A stretch of 64,000 bases of DNA. Origin: Diprion similis (Eukaryota; Arthropoda; Insecta; Hymenoptera; Diprionidae). The translations under genes and the position numbers were made by a program. The DNA lies in contig NC_060114.1 of assembly GCF_021155765.1 (NCBI RefSeq), forward strand, positions 13,091,501 through 13,155,500, read 5' to 3'. Position 1 is the first letter of the stretch, and each line of letters begins with the position of its first letter. This document shows, piece after piece, positions 33,590-45,735 of this stretch. The notes under the pieces were generated by a model. That model had not been told where the DNA came from. It searched no databases and saw only the letters and a list, made by a program, of their open reading frames with translations.

Positions 33590-36542
33590 TCAAATGAGGT
33601 ATAAACAATTTTGAATTGAAGGAAACAAGTAAATAGTCTGACTGACCGCTTCGGGTGTTTCGGTGGCCTCTGCTTGTCCTTCTGGGTTCTCTTCCCCTTC
33701 AAGGTTCTCTTCGTCGTCAGACGGCACTTCTTCAACGAGACCTGGAGCCGGAAAGTAAACAGCAGTTTCGTCGACGGCCTTTTCGGGGCTCTCGCTAACG
33801 TGATAAGGTCCGATCCCCGCAAACGCCAAAAAAGATTCGCTGTCTATCTTTTTTACGACGCAAACGAATACTTCGTACCTGAAGAATCGTTGTTCGGATT
33901 ACTATTGATCGATGCTTCACGGTTTAACTATCAATTTCAATTCTCATTGTACAAATTTCGGAAGTCTATTGGTCGTGACATTTGTGAAAACAGGGAGAAG
34001 CCAAATTTGAATCGCGACTCGAATATGAACATGAATCTCGTAATTTCAATCGAACCTCGTGAAGTTTGTAACACATTTTTGTTATCTTTCCAGATTCGTT
34101 AAAATCGTTGAAACTTGTAGGCAGGAAAATTTTTTTAAATTGAACACTGATGGCTTTTCAGCCGAATTAGGTAATTACTATGGAAAAAGGAAATAAAAAA
34201 TCAATCGTTTTGCAGAATTTCACCCCAGGCTATTGAACGAGTTTGGTAATTAACAAACCCCGTTCGCTCCTCCACCTTTTCCTCGTACTCCTCGATGGAC
34301 GTCGCTATGCGTTTAGCCTCCGGCGGTTTGTCGCGTTCAAAAACACCGAAGTTCATTAAATCGGATTTGTAGTTGCTCAGGATCATCTTGATGTCGTTCT
34401 TTTTCGTGCTGTCGTACTTGAACACAATCACCGGCGGTCGAGACATTTCGTGTTCAAACTGTACAAAATAAACTGATTAGACATGAATAACAACAATAAC
34501 AATCAAAGACGAATCTTCACTCAATCTGCGATCAAAACCGTGGAATGAACGGATAACATCCATCCCAAACATTGATTGACAATAGCAAGGATCGGCATGA
34601 CTTTCAGAAATCTTAGTAATCGTCGTGGGTTCTTTGCTTACTGGATAATTTTTCTCGACGTAGTTTCGAAATATGACTTGAAAAACGGTGGCTTTACTTC
34701 GAGAATTTGGCGGGGCCCAAACGACGGGGTAAATATCGTCCTTTGAAGGGGGTGTAAAAGCGGGTCGATGGCGCTCGCCGAAACTGGAATAAAGCGAACA
34801 GTGATTTACACAATTACTTAGACGCAACGACACTGTTGAAGAATAAAATTCCTCATCGAAAGAGGAAGTTAGAAAGACCGAATAAAAACACTGCTATTAA
34901 AAATAGTAGGGAGGACGAAACTTGATGAGCAACGCTGATCCATTACCATCCTTCTATTGGAAGCTGATCAGGTTTGGGCAGCGACGGTTCACCGAACAGG
35001 ATATTCAGTAGATACTTTTCAACGTCCATCTCCAACTTTTTATCGCTGATTTTCAGTCGCATGCACATACATTTTCCATCGAGCAAAAATTTCCTCGCAG
35101 TTTCTGTCATTTCGTAATCTGACTGTAAAAATAAGCGGTATAAAAGCAGGTCGAATGGATGCTCATTGGGTTCGACTTACCTCCTTGAGCATGTCGTTGA
35201 TCATTGATTCATCCAATTGCTTTCTAAACTCCTCAGCGATCTTGTAATTGTCGGGTAGCAATTCTTCGATAAGCTCCATGTACGGTGGGCTGGACTTTTT
35301 ATCCCTCCTGTGAAACTCCTCGTCCTTAAATACCCAAGGATAAAGTATCAGGCACGTCTCTTTTGCCAGCGCAGTTGTATAATGCGTCATTTCAGCTTCG
35401 TATTTTGCCTTTATCTCGGCCTCTGTTATCGCAGTGATGGCGTTTTTAAAAATAGTTGGAAGATTAGTCACAGTGATTACTTTTGGAAAAATTATACTTG
35501 TTTAATACCTTCTTGAGCCCTCTTCGCAGCCTCTTTGGCCAGTCTCGTCTCCTCCAGAATCCTCAACCTCTTTTCTTCTTCTGGACTTCGTTCCGTCACT
35601 TCCATTGAGAATCTGAAAGATATATTTTTGCGACAAAATGTAGCTAAAGAATGAACTTGATATACGACAAATGGCGAGAAACTTACTCGGGAGGATCTCC
35701 GGTCTGCAATCTTTGCAACTCCTCATTCAAGACCCTCTGGAGTTCTGGGCAGTTGGCTCCGAAAAGTAAATTGATCATTCGTCCATTCTGAAATTTGTAA
35801 AATCAGTCGATACGTAAAACATCGCGAATGCTTTACGCGCGTCAAAGAATCTTATAAAAATCAAGTCATTCGTCATGCCTTCTACAGTATGTATGTACAT
35901 AAATCGAGGAAATGAAGTTGAATTCTTTTTCTTACCCGCGATAATTTTCACTTAATCAAAGCATTAACTCACATGAAGAAACATCCACGTAGGCTCACTC
36001 TTTCCCCTGAAACGTTCGAGATCTTTGATTTGGTCGCATTTTGCCTGGAAATGAAAACGAGAACTGATGCGGGCCTCGAATGAATTAGACTTTTGTAAAT
36101 TTCAAAATTGGTACTTTCTCTGTTTTTGAAAATTTCTGGGATCTTTTACTTCTACTGCTAATTATTATCTTTGTTTATTTTGGTGCGACTGCAATGGAAT
36201 CGTGATTAAATCACGACTATATCTGTGCCAAATTGACGTTTTTTCAAATAATTACAACAGCGTAGCTGAGCAAGTCTCCGCCGATTTCCATCTTGACCTT
36301 TTTCAAGAGACTAATCATTCCTGAGCAGGGTCCGCTCCATCCGGAATAAACGTCGACCACTAAAAACAATCACGAAGTATCCGATTCACTTCAAAGTATG
36401 TAAAGTGATGGTGAGAATGAATGGGGAAGAATTTTGTAACGATTAACCGACCTACGAGCCCTTTTCTCTCTAATATCTTGGACCAGTCGTCATCCGTGTT
36501 GACTTCCGTCTGCAAAGCGGTCGGTGTGCTTTTCTTTGCCAT
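33590..36542 (-). CDS. NME8/TXNDC3-like axonemal thioredoxin-domain protein
   Basis: Ten minus-strand exons: 36542-36452, 36359-36256, 36044-35973, 35787-35687, 35612-35509, 35479-35181, 35122-34947, 34783-34642, 34458-34259 and 33878-33590. Phases agree throughout, giving 525 aa. Residues 1-110 are a thioredoxin fold (DDDWSKIL, VVVDVYSGWSGPC, GKSEPTWMFLHNGRMINLLFGAN). A charged helix follows (EEEKRLRILEETRLAKEAAKRAQ), then degenerate nucleoside-diphosphate-kinase-like segments (ETCLILYPWVF; KSDLMNFGVFERDKPPEAKRIA) and an acidic tail (DDEENLEGEENPEG). This order matches NME8/TXNDC3 and its invertebrate relatives, which associate with axonemal outer dynein arms, so a cilium or sperm-tail role is likely. 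The usual WCGPC is WSGPC. Exon 9's donor is GTTTGT; reading through it gives an earlier stop at 34201. Confidence 0.82.
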
Positions 36543-37266
36543 TCGTCGGGCGGCGCTGATTCCACCCTTGGATATGAAGAAAAAAGATTTGATACTTTTC
36601 AGAATTTAGGTATGTACAAAAATCGTGATCACTCGCATCTCGGCAATTCTTCAGTTAAATTAAAATATTTCAAATTTTGTAAGATTTAATTTTAACATTT
36701 GAGCCGTAACTTTTGGCAATTTAAGAATATGCAAATTTTTTATTCGTTCATGAATATTGAAGAATGCGATATTATCGACTGGTTAGACGTGAAAACAGTT
36801 ACAATTTCAAACAGGAGGAATTCAGTATGATAATAGATTGAATTGATTTTTTACGCAGAAATAAAATTCACACGATTCAAACGATCTGACAATAAACATG
36901 ATAAATATATAGAAACGAATGTGTAACGTATCACCCTTTTTCGGCCCAGCATTTTGACACGTTTATTGATGGTAGCTTGGATTTTTCAAAAATGACGTGT
37001 ACTTTGTAATATTGGGAAGAAAAAAACAGAGGGATGAGTGAGATGAGAAGACGCGATAATTTTAGGAGGAATAAAGCAGCTGAGAAATCTGCCTCGAACG
37101 ATAGTCGAGTATAAACTGCAGCTTTGAGGGCTTACAACAAAAGCTGTATAATTCTGATGTACTACGGGGACATCGCGACATCGAAGAAACACGCGAAGCC
37201 TTTACTTGCAAGCATTAGCAAACTTCAACTGTACTAATACCAACGCGAAATAATTACTGTACACCG

Positions 37267-37297
37267 AGAAGAGAAGAGAAGAGAAGAGAAGAGAAGG
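37267..37297. repeat. (GAAGA)n microsatellite
   Basis: About six tandem five-base units (GAAGA) form a simple repeat in intergenic DNA. Confidence 0.85.
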
Positions 37298-38624
37298 GAA
37301 TTCAGAGCCACGTTTATTGCCGACAACCCCTTAATTACATAATGGGACAAGTAATTCATGTCGTTTTGCTATAAATTGCATGGCGGCGGGCGATTCCGAC
37401 CTCGAGAAAAAGTAGCAGAAAAAGGAACAGAGAGTATAAATCAATCTTAAAAAACACAATATCTGCGTTCAAAAAGTTGGCCCGAATTTGACTGCCTCGA
37501 ATTCAATTTAAGTAAATTAAAAAAAAAAGACCTCTTAAATTTGTATAAAAAAGGTTCAGATGTAACTAATAATAACTCGTAAGAAAGTTCTTATAGTATT
37601 TTCACAGCTTCGTAAAAGTTGGACAAAAACAGTGAAATTAAATAAGTTAAAAAATTTCAAACACAATCCTAAACGTTTTACGCTGTGAAATTTTAACCCC
37701 GTTGAAAAATGATACTCTGATACGATTTCGATTGCACAAAATCCTCGGTTGCAACAAGTTGCAGAATATTGTCACAAAGTATATTTAGCGGTTCATTTTG
37801 TTAATGGGAGGATCGTAAAATCCGTGGAATGGTGTACGGAGGAAAACGGATGTAATAATAGAGATAAATCTATACCGATAACGGTAAGCTGTAAATCACG
37901 AACGGCAGGGAAAGTTCCGGATTATATTCAGTTCACGATTTTGCGGTCTTGTATATACATATACATATACACTATATTTTAAGCTCGCTTCCCTTTATAC
38001 GTATATACATATTTATAATAATATTACGTTCGCTGTGACGCAAATGAAGAACAGTTCCGTTTCACCGAGCCTTTACATCTACATCTAGGAAAACTTTTCC
38101 CTAAGAATGTCTCTTTACAAACAGTTTCGCGAAAGATATTTTATCTGTGGAATTCAGAGCTGTGATTCGAATAATTGTCTCCAAGCTTTTTTCCGTTAGT
38201 AAATTTTCTTAGTAATTACGTGACCTTTAAATTTTTATACAATACAACTGATTTTCAATTCCGTTGTTACCATTTTTCAATTGGTTTATCTCAGTCCTTA
38301 TTCAAGTTGAGATTTTTTTTTTTACTTCTGTTTGAAAAAAATAGTAATGATAATTCAAGGTTAGAAACACAAACATGGTAAATTGATTGTTTTTTTTTTT
38401 TTATTGGAAAGTTTGACTTCTTATTCGTTTTAGAAATATAGATTTTCATCGTTTTTAAGTGCTCGGGACTCGTCGAAAGTTTCGAATGATTGTCATCGAA
38501 GTTGTTTGAAAAAGTTTTAATTCTGCTTTCTACATTGTTTTTACTTCTAGATCTAAGTTAAACTTTAGGCCGCCGTAAAATTTGGATATAAACACCATGG
38601 AGCAATCTATCAAATCTCTGTACT

Positions 38625-38905
38625 TAGGGGCTTTTGAGGTCGCTGATTGCGAATCTAAACCCGAAATTTCGAAATTCAAGATGGCGCACCAGAATCCGAA
38701 AAGTCATTCGATTTGGATGAAACTCGATATTTGAAAGTTTTCGAGGTTACTAATCGCGAATCTGAACTCGAAATTTCAAAATTCATCATGGTAGATCCAA
38801 TATGGTTGCGTAGAGTGACTTTTTGAATTTTTTTCCGTCATATTGGATCCGCCATCTTGAATTTTGAAAATCATTCCAGATTCGTCATCAGCGACCCCAA
38901 AATAC
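38625..38905. repeat. AAGATGGCG palindromic dispersed repeat, copy 2
   Basis: GAGGTCGCTGATTGCGAATC ... TTCAAGATGGCG near 38637-38686 is mirrored by CGCCATCTTGAATTTT ... AGATTCGTCATCAGCGACC near 38850-38895. A second direct copy of the left module (CGAGGTTACTAATCGCGAATC ... TTCATCATGGTAG) lies at about 38741-38793, so the element is both inverted and internally duplicated. It is related to the copy near 25340. Confidence 0.65.
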
Positions 38906-40672
38906 CACATCCAGGTCTTGTGCAAAACTACAACTTTTTAATTTTTCCCGGGCCGACCGTTAATGGCCGGAAAGCCTAAATACAGGCTCTACGTGTGATC
39001 GGAACTTTATAAAGCTCATAAAATCCCGGTTAATCGGTTACAAGGAATACCAAGTACATATCTACTTCCGTATTAATTCGTAGTCTTTGCAACATTGTTA
39101 TTATTTTTACAGTATAACATTCATGTTAAATTGCAAGCTTGAAGCGGAGTTGAGGAATGACAAGTTTGAGGGCTGAAAATTTGTGTGGAGGTGAAATGAT
39201 TTTTTTTTGTTTGTAGTTTTCAAGCTTTGTATAAAATACATCGATTCTAAGTGTACAAAGATTTTCCTCTTCAATTCCACGGCAGTAAACCTTGAGGTTT
39301 GTTTTATACGACAATTTTCCATTGACAACTGAAAAACGAGGAAACTGTATAGAAAGCCTAAATACTTGTGAATACTAATGGCTATATCAGTTTATTATGC
39401 GGCAGGGTTTCAGGGACATCCGTTTACAATATGTATATATAACTATGAGATTGTGTTTCTCTTATAACCATACATAGTATAATACATATAAGGTATATAG
39501 CCAAATACGTCATATTTATCAAAGGATTGTTATCGAACTATTATTTCAACATTATAGATATACCGTTTTCCATTCTGTTTTGACGTGGTTTATTGGATCA
39601 AACACGACATCTGATCAATACGTGTGACATACTATGTTGTATAATATTTGTATTTTTTGTGCAAACACGATTTTTCGATTATTTGATTTTCGTTTTTTCG
39701 TGTGCTTGAACCAAATATGAATATCGTGTATCAACATTGCTTATATTACAAAACGTGCATTAAAGATTGGTGAAACGTGTATTTACAACATATATTTACT
39801 TATTTGGATCCCTGCAATGTCCTATGATAAAACCCACCAGAAAATCCATGATTGTAAGGTTGCTGTGATCGAAGTCAAGTCAGTCCAACGAATATAGTGA
39901 TTGATGATTAACGTTATATGAAATCGTTGAAAATTAACTATCATTATAAGCACTATTATTACATGATGATTTATTTTCAATATAATTTTATTCACAAATT
40001 GACAAGAATTGAAGATACGAAAACTTCGTATTAGGTGTGACTGATCTTCACGATGGCACCACCATGTATCAACTATCCTCAGCCTTCAAGAATCGCTCGT
40101 ATATAAATATGAAACCACCGCATATGTGGAATATATATTGTGTATACGTCTGTATCGATATTATATGTACATATATGTACATTCATGTGTGTGTCTATAA
40201 AATAACGTGCGATTCGAGCCTGACTTGCAACGACGTGACTAAAACTTAACGGATCCCCGGGAAATTGTTATAGCTGTAATTAGACAGATTCATTGATTAC
40301 CGAAAAAATAGGAGAGATTTAAAAAAAAATCGTTCCGTTTTACAAAATTATAATCAGGTCGATTATTCAATTATTATGAAAATTATCAAATAAAAATTAA
40401 CGAAATGAATGCATTTCTCTGCAGTTTCTTATAATACGAAATAATTGGTAACTTTAGACAAGTTAGAACGAATTTTCTAGTTCAGTGGCTCGTCATTTGA
40501 ATATTTTGCCGGAGCAATTTTATGGGAATTAATTGTTCGTTAATTTGTTTTAGAAATTAATTTTTTTTTTTTTTTATATTTCCGAGAATTTTAAAATTTC
40601 TTACAATTTTACTGAAATTTTAACTTGTAATATAATTGTTTGAAATGTTTCGCGTACGATTTGTATTTATAA

Positions 40673-40910
40673 AATCGATTAATCGGCAGCTTCGATTAAT
40701 CCATTATCTTTTTTCCGATTAATCGCTTAATTGAAGTTGCCCAGTAATATTTCTGCATGTTAATCGGTGTCTAAATCGAAACAGACGCTTAATCGAATAA
40801 TTGGACAAACGATTAATTGAAACCGTCGATTAGCCGATTAATCGATTGATTGGGAAAAAGATTAATTGATTAATCTATTAATCGAAGAAACGACTAATCT
40901 ATTAATCGCA
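40673..40910. repeat. ATTAATCG-rich dispersed repeat, copy 1
   Basis: ATCGATTAATCG-type words recur in both orientations across about 240 bp (AATCGGCAGCTTCGATTAATC at the left, GATTAATCGATTGATTGGG at the right). It looks like an inverted-repeat mobile element relative of the copy at 41861. Confidence 0.55.
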
Positions 40911-41860
40911 TGGTTCTAATTCTAACGTACAGTTTCAAAAAAATTGTCGAATGAATTGTCACTCGGTTAGAAAATATGTCGAACAGAAGAATAACGTTTA
41001 TCAAAATTGAACTGTTCTGAGAAATAAATACAATGTTGAAGGAAATGGAAAATATATAATACTGAGGGAAATTCGGTCCCCGGTCGGCTACGTGACTGGG
41101 ATATAAATCACCCTGAGAAAATATGGGCTGCGCGAAAAGCGATAAATTTGACATATCGCATCACGCATTGCGGAATACGTGATATTGTGATAGGCATAAA
41201 CGCTCACACACCATCGGCGTCAATATTTCTTGAATATTCCAGTACAGATTTGTCTAGCTGTGTGCAAGTGTGACAATAAATTGGTGTCGTCCTTGGTAGA
41301 CAAAAATGAAATCGCCGTCGAGGACGAGGTGAAATTGCTACACGCTCGTCGCTCACTTCCGGTACGGAAATCGCAAACAGAATTAGATCGCAGCTGTAAA
41401 CCCGCTGTGAATAGATATACGTGCAAGGTGTGAGATATTACAGAGGTATTTGTGAAAACAAAACTTATTTTTGTACCGGAATACTTTTTGCAACTGTCTC
41501 TATAGTAGGAACAAGTAATTGCGAAGAAGTTTTTATTTACTGTTCCTTGTGGAAAGGTTAAAGTGATTCCGTATCGTTAGTTTAAAATATTCGCTCCTTA
41601 AATATGAAATTCTTACTCTGCAGGTTTCTAGGTGAAATTTTTTGTTTTTCTTATTTTTAACATTTGATTGAACGCGGAGTATTTTTGCAATTATCCAAGA
41701 TTAAAAATCGAAGATTTTATTTAATAATTCCGTGTTTTTGGATTTGCAAAAATCACTTTCGTCTTCTTCATTTAACCGCTTTGATGATTGTTCACGATTT
41801 TCTCACAATTACTTCGATAATTGTATTTGCGTATATCACGTTAACGATATACGGCAATAT

Positions 41861-42059
41861 CAGTGCTGGACGATCAATCGATTAATCGGTAGCTTCGATT
41901 AATCGTTTATATTATATTTTTCCAATTAATTAATTAAGCCACGGTTTCGATTCATATGTCGATTGACCTACAGAATTATCGTAAGGCAACTTCGATTATA
42001 TCGACATACATCGAAACCATCGATTAATTAATTAATTAGAAAAACTCGATTAGCACTAG
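41861..42059. mobile_element. ATTAATCG-rich inverted-repeat element, copy 2 (possibly hAT-type MITE)
   Basis: Starts CAGTGCTGGACGATCAATCG and ends CGATTAGCACTAG, so the termini are approximate inverted copies. Internal arms pair as CACGGTTTCGATTCATATGTCGA against TCGACATACATCGAAACCAT. CAGTGCTGG-like termini resemble hAT transposon ends, but I could not establish an 8-bp target-site duplication. It shares ATCGGTAGCTTCGATTAATC with the copy at 40673. Confidence 0.55.
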
Positions 42060-44334
42060 TAATATTATATAATAATGACGAAAAAAAAAATACTGGCCTA
42101 ATAATGGAAAATTTAGAACCATTGTCACAAATTCTGTAAAGTATTTGTCTGGTGTTTGATTAACGCAGGGGTAACATTTGAAAAATCCACAGAAACTTTT
42201 AAGTGGTTGATCGAATTTTTTTTTTGTCTTTGGAATATCGAAAAATTTTCGAATAGTCCTTGGACAAATAAAGTCTAGAGATTCGTTTATTGTTAAATTA
42301 TGCAGTTCACTCTGAATTTTTGAACACAAATAGATTGGAGAATTTATCTTAATATTAAGCAAAATTACGGAATATGATCAATATTGTTTCTCTTTTACTA
42401 AAATTTCTTTACTTTGTAGAAATCAAATATGTTATCATAACTTTTGTCAAATATTTGCGTGACGAATTTGTCGATAGCTGTTGTTTTTGAGAATTTGATC
42501 ATGTGCAATTACGATAGTACTCAATTAATCGCAGATATAACGAAATAAAATTTACCCAATTTTCATATGATTTTTCGCAGACTTGGCATATTATCGAAAA
42601 CCATGATTTTTGTTTTTCACCAGTGCACGAAAATTCGAAACAGCGATAATATTCCAGGTTTAATTATAAGATAAAAATGTTACTTTTATTCCAACATTTC
42701 TTGTTTTCGTCATCAAGCTTGAAGAATCAAAGTACGATTCGTTTCTGCATGTTTTTTTATTCTTTTAAACCTCAAAAACCGACGTTATCGATTCTGGTTA
42801 CTCCCACAGCAGTATAATTGCATGATTTACTGGAAATTCGTGCATATGACAGGCGTGTTTGCACACACAGTAGTTAACAGCTGTTTCTTTAACTAGAGTA
42901 TTCGGTGCTATTTGTAAAATTCACCACCAAGGACTAACAGAATAGAAAAAAAAACACACACACATCAAGGAAGAACTGCGTTAATTGTTTGCCAGAAGTG
43001 CATTTACTCCTGCGTATGATGATAATGATCGAAAATAATTGTATTACGTACGTATAATGTGAGGGAGAAATATTTCCGAGTAAAAAGGCGAGTATTTACT
43101 CGTTGCCATTGGATACGCGTATTTCAAGGAGTAAATACCTGCGTCAAGTAGTGTAATCGACAAATTGATGTATGCACTCCCTGTACAAGCCCGCGTAATT
43201 GGGTTAATATTTAGAGATGTTTATACATATTTCGAATAAATTTGACATTTTTCTGCGAAGCACGAGTTTTTAGTTAGTAGGAATATAATTTTATGTGACT
43301 TACATAATGTGGATCAAGATAGGATGTTAATAATTGCATACTTCATATACTGGCAAGAGCGTAATATAATTCTTAGGTAACTATTATATACATCACGGAA
43401 CAAGGAAAAAAGTTATAATTGTAGTTCGACTTTTGCAGCGGTTTTGTTAGTTAGTAAAAATGGCTTCCGCATAAGACTTGCAGACGCATTAGAGCTGCAG
43501 TATTAATTTCACGATAGAAATATGAGGGATTATTTGTCGTATTATTATCCATGGATGTTGGATAAATTCATTTCGTCTTGACTATGTGACAAAAAAAAAA
43601 TACACATCGTAATAACCGATCAATTCCGTTACAAATTGGCAGTAAAGAATGCGATAAAAATCATAAGAATTCGGAAATGTAGAACATATGTCGGTTTTGA
43701 AACAATTAATTGTCACTTACTTGTCTTTCGTATTTACAATTCTCCGAGAAAATTGTAAATATGGAAACTGAAAATTTCCCATTTACCGAAGAACAGTGTT
43801 GAATTATATAATCATAAATATTTATTAACTGAATCTTACAATTAGATTACAAATTTCAAAAAGAAACCCGTAATTGGCCTATGTATAGGCAATGGTAGTC
43901 ACATGACGGAATGATTGCATATGCAATATATATTACATACATGTGCCTTAACGTAGGCAAGTGTCGTTACACATATGTGGGGTGATTGCCTAGAAACAAG
44001 GTACGATAAGTATCGTTTCTTTCGACATTAAATCGTGATTTTTTTTACCAGAAATAAAACTGGCGTTAATCATCGATAGGCATGGACCGATTCAGAACCA
44101 AATTTTCTTCCAGACGATATCTTGAACTTTTGCAAAATCGACTGCAAAGTATTTTTTAGTAAAGTAGTATGGTTTGAATTAACGGCGCGTGTCGTTTGTT
44201 CATCAAATCGCCGCTGATCGTTGCGTCGACGGTCATATTTTTCTACACCACAGTTCTAAAGTCTATAGTTTTCGCCAATCTACATGTTCTGTTATTCTGT
44301 GGTGTTCAACTTACCGCGTGTTACGTTCAGTTGT

Positions 44335-44365
44335 GTTGACTGAAGATTGAGCATCTTCAGTCAAC
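44335..44365. repeat. Perfect hairpin upstream of REXO5
   Basis: GTTGACTGAAGA (44335-44346) and TCTTCAGTCAAC (44354-44365) form a perfect 12-bp stem around 7 bases, 160 bp before the presumed end of the REXO5 leader exon. The same arm occurs at 4918-4946 upstream of ANKRD54. Confidence 0.75.
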
Positions 44366-44524
44366 GTGTGTGGATCTCCGGCGAAAGTGCGTGAATAGTG
44401 CAAAAAATAATCGCATAGTTACAACAACCGTAATTTCTTTGTTTGAATGCGAGTAGTTTGAATAGACGAGTGAAATTTTTCAAACTTAGACGACGCAGAT
44501 GATATAACCTCAAACGTCCTTAAA

Positions 44525-45735
44525 ATGGTAAGTCGTCGTTTGTTTTTCTCCTTGTCTGTAACTTTGTCAACACTTCTTCACTGGACGTCGTTTTCTTCTT
44601 ACAAATTCTACCATCTGTTCTTAATCCGCTTTAACCTTTTGTTTGCTTGCGATCTCTTTTGAAAGCTTGTTTATTATATTTTCGAAGAGTAATCTGTGTA
44701 CAAAGTTGGGTAAAAAATAATCTTACTGTACTAAAAGAAGAGAGAGAAGGAGATTGAAAACGGTAAACACGGAATAAAATTCTCAATGTTACCGATTTTC
44801 GCTTAGACTGATGACTAACGAATTTCGAATTTTGAAAATCTCGTTCCTTTTGTATACATCTTATATCGGACACATTCTTGAAAGACCTGAGAGTCTGTAT
44901 TATTACCATCTAAGAAGCCACAAATCTCGTTTATTTGGCTAAATATATCAATATCATGTACTTTCAGATAGTACAGTTGCATCTGAAACAAAAAAAAAAG
45001 GAGAATTCTTATCGAGTGTAATTTCTTGTGTAATTAAACATATGTGACCTCATTGGTAGAGAGTCTTTTGTCATCAGTCATCGCAACAATGGGTGGTAAC
45101 CGAGTGACGAGAGAAGCAATGGTTTGGTTGAGTTTTGGAGATACGTCGCTGTAGCAAAACCAGAAATTGTAACACCCTCCCAAATATTCAGAATTTGTAA
45201 TAAATAACTTGCGGTTAATACGCGATTTGAAGTAAAGTTTATTCGAGTTTGAAAGGCTACCGTTTTCTGCACTCATCACTGATACCAAACAAATTCTTCT
45301 TCAACCCTGAGAAGAATATTAATATGTTTTCGCACAGCAACACTAAATTGAAAACTAATTTGTATTTCACAGAATTTACAGGTAAATTGCAGCCCTTCAT
45401 TGCTTCCTCGTCGTTTCACTTCAAATTCTCTTCTTCAACTATTAATTCAAATTCTAATTATTCTTTCGTTTCCCAATGTGAGGCTATAATTACGATTCTT
45501 GTTTTCATGTGTGTCAAATTTTTATTCAGTTACTTGTTTTCTAAGACATGGCATCACTTTATAAAAACTTTCAATTTTCAAACCACAAGATAAGGAAGCA
45601 AAATTCAGTCAAACGATATGTTTCTTCTTGTAAATTAGTGTCAAATCCCTTGCAGAATTAAGTGTGTATGTGTTATTTTAGCAGGATATAGATGCTGTTG
45701 CGCCTAGAACTTCTAAGCGCATTGTACGATCATGA
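44525..45735 (+). promoter_or_regulatory. Spliced leader with overlapping upstream ORF before REXO5
   Basis: AAAATG at 44522-44527 runs into a strong donor (GTAAGT). A tandem TAGCAG acceptor at 45679-45684 is the likely partner. Splicing makes a 17-codon (or 18-codon) uORF, MDIDAVAPRTSKRIVRS, ending in TGA at 45733-45735, which overlaps the REXO5 ATG at 45732 as ATGA. That geometry would suit termination-reinitiation. It also could signal a one-base indel, with the uORF being the true N-terminus. Splicing is inferred from consensus only. Confidence 0.4.

Larger units (their letters stand above)
36543..44269. other. Intergenic region between the NME8-like gene and REXO5
   Basis: About 7.7 kb of AT-rich DNA without a gene I can support. 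The first few hundred bases should hold the NME8-like promoter. Recognisable content is a pentanucleotide repeat (37267-37297), an AAGATGGCG palindromic repeat (38625-38905) and two ATTAATCG-rich repeats (40673-40910 and 41861-42059). Short open frames here (for example near 37749, 40037 and 41230) show no family resemblance. Confidence 0.5.

Noticed and set aside
41230-41433. 67-codon plus-strand frame with an AG before it and GTG after it
   Set aside because: No recognisable domain and open on both strands; insufficient for an exon call.
43085-43140. GAGTATTTACTCG and GAGTAAATACC inverted words
   Set aside because: Short and imperfect; could be chance in AT-rich DNA.
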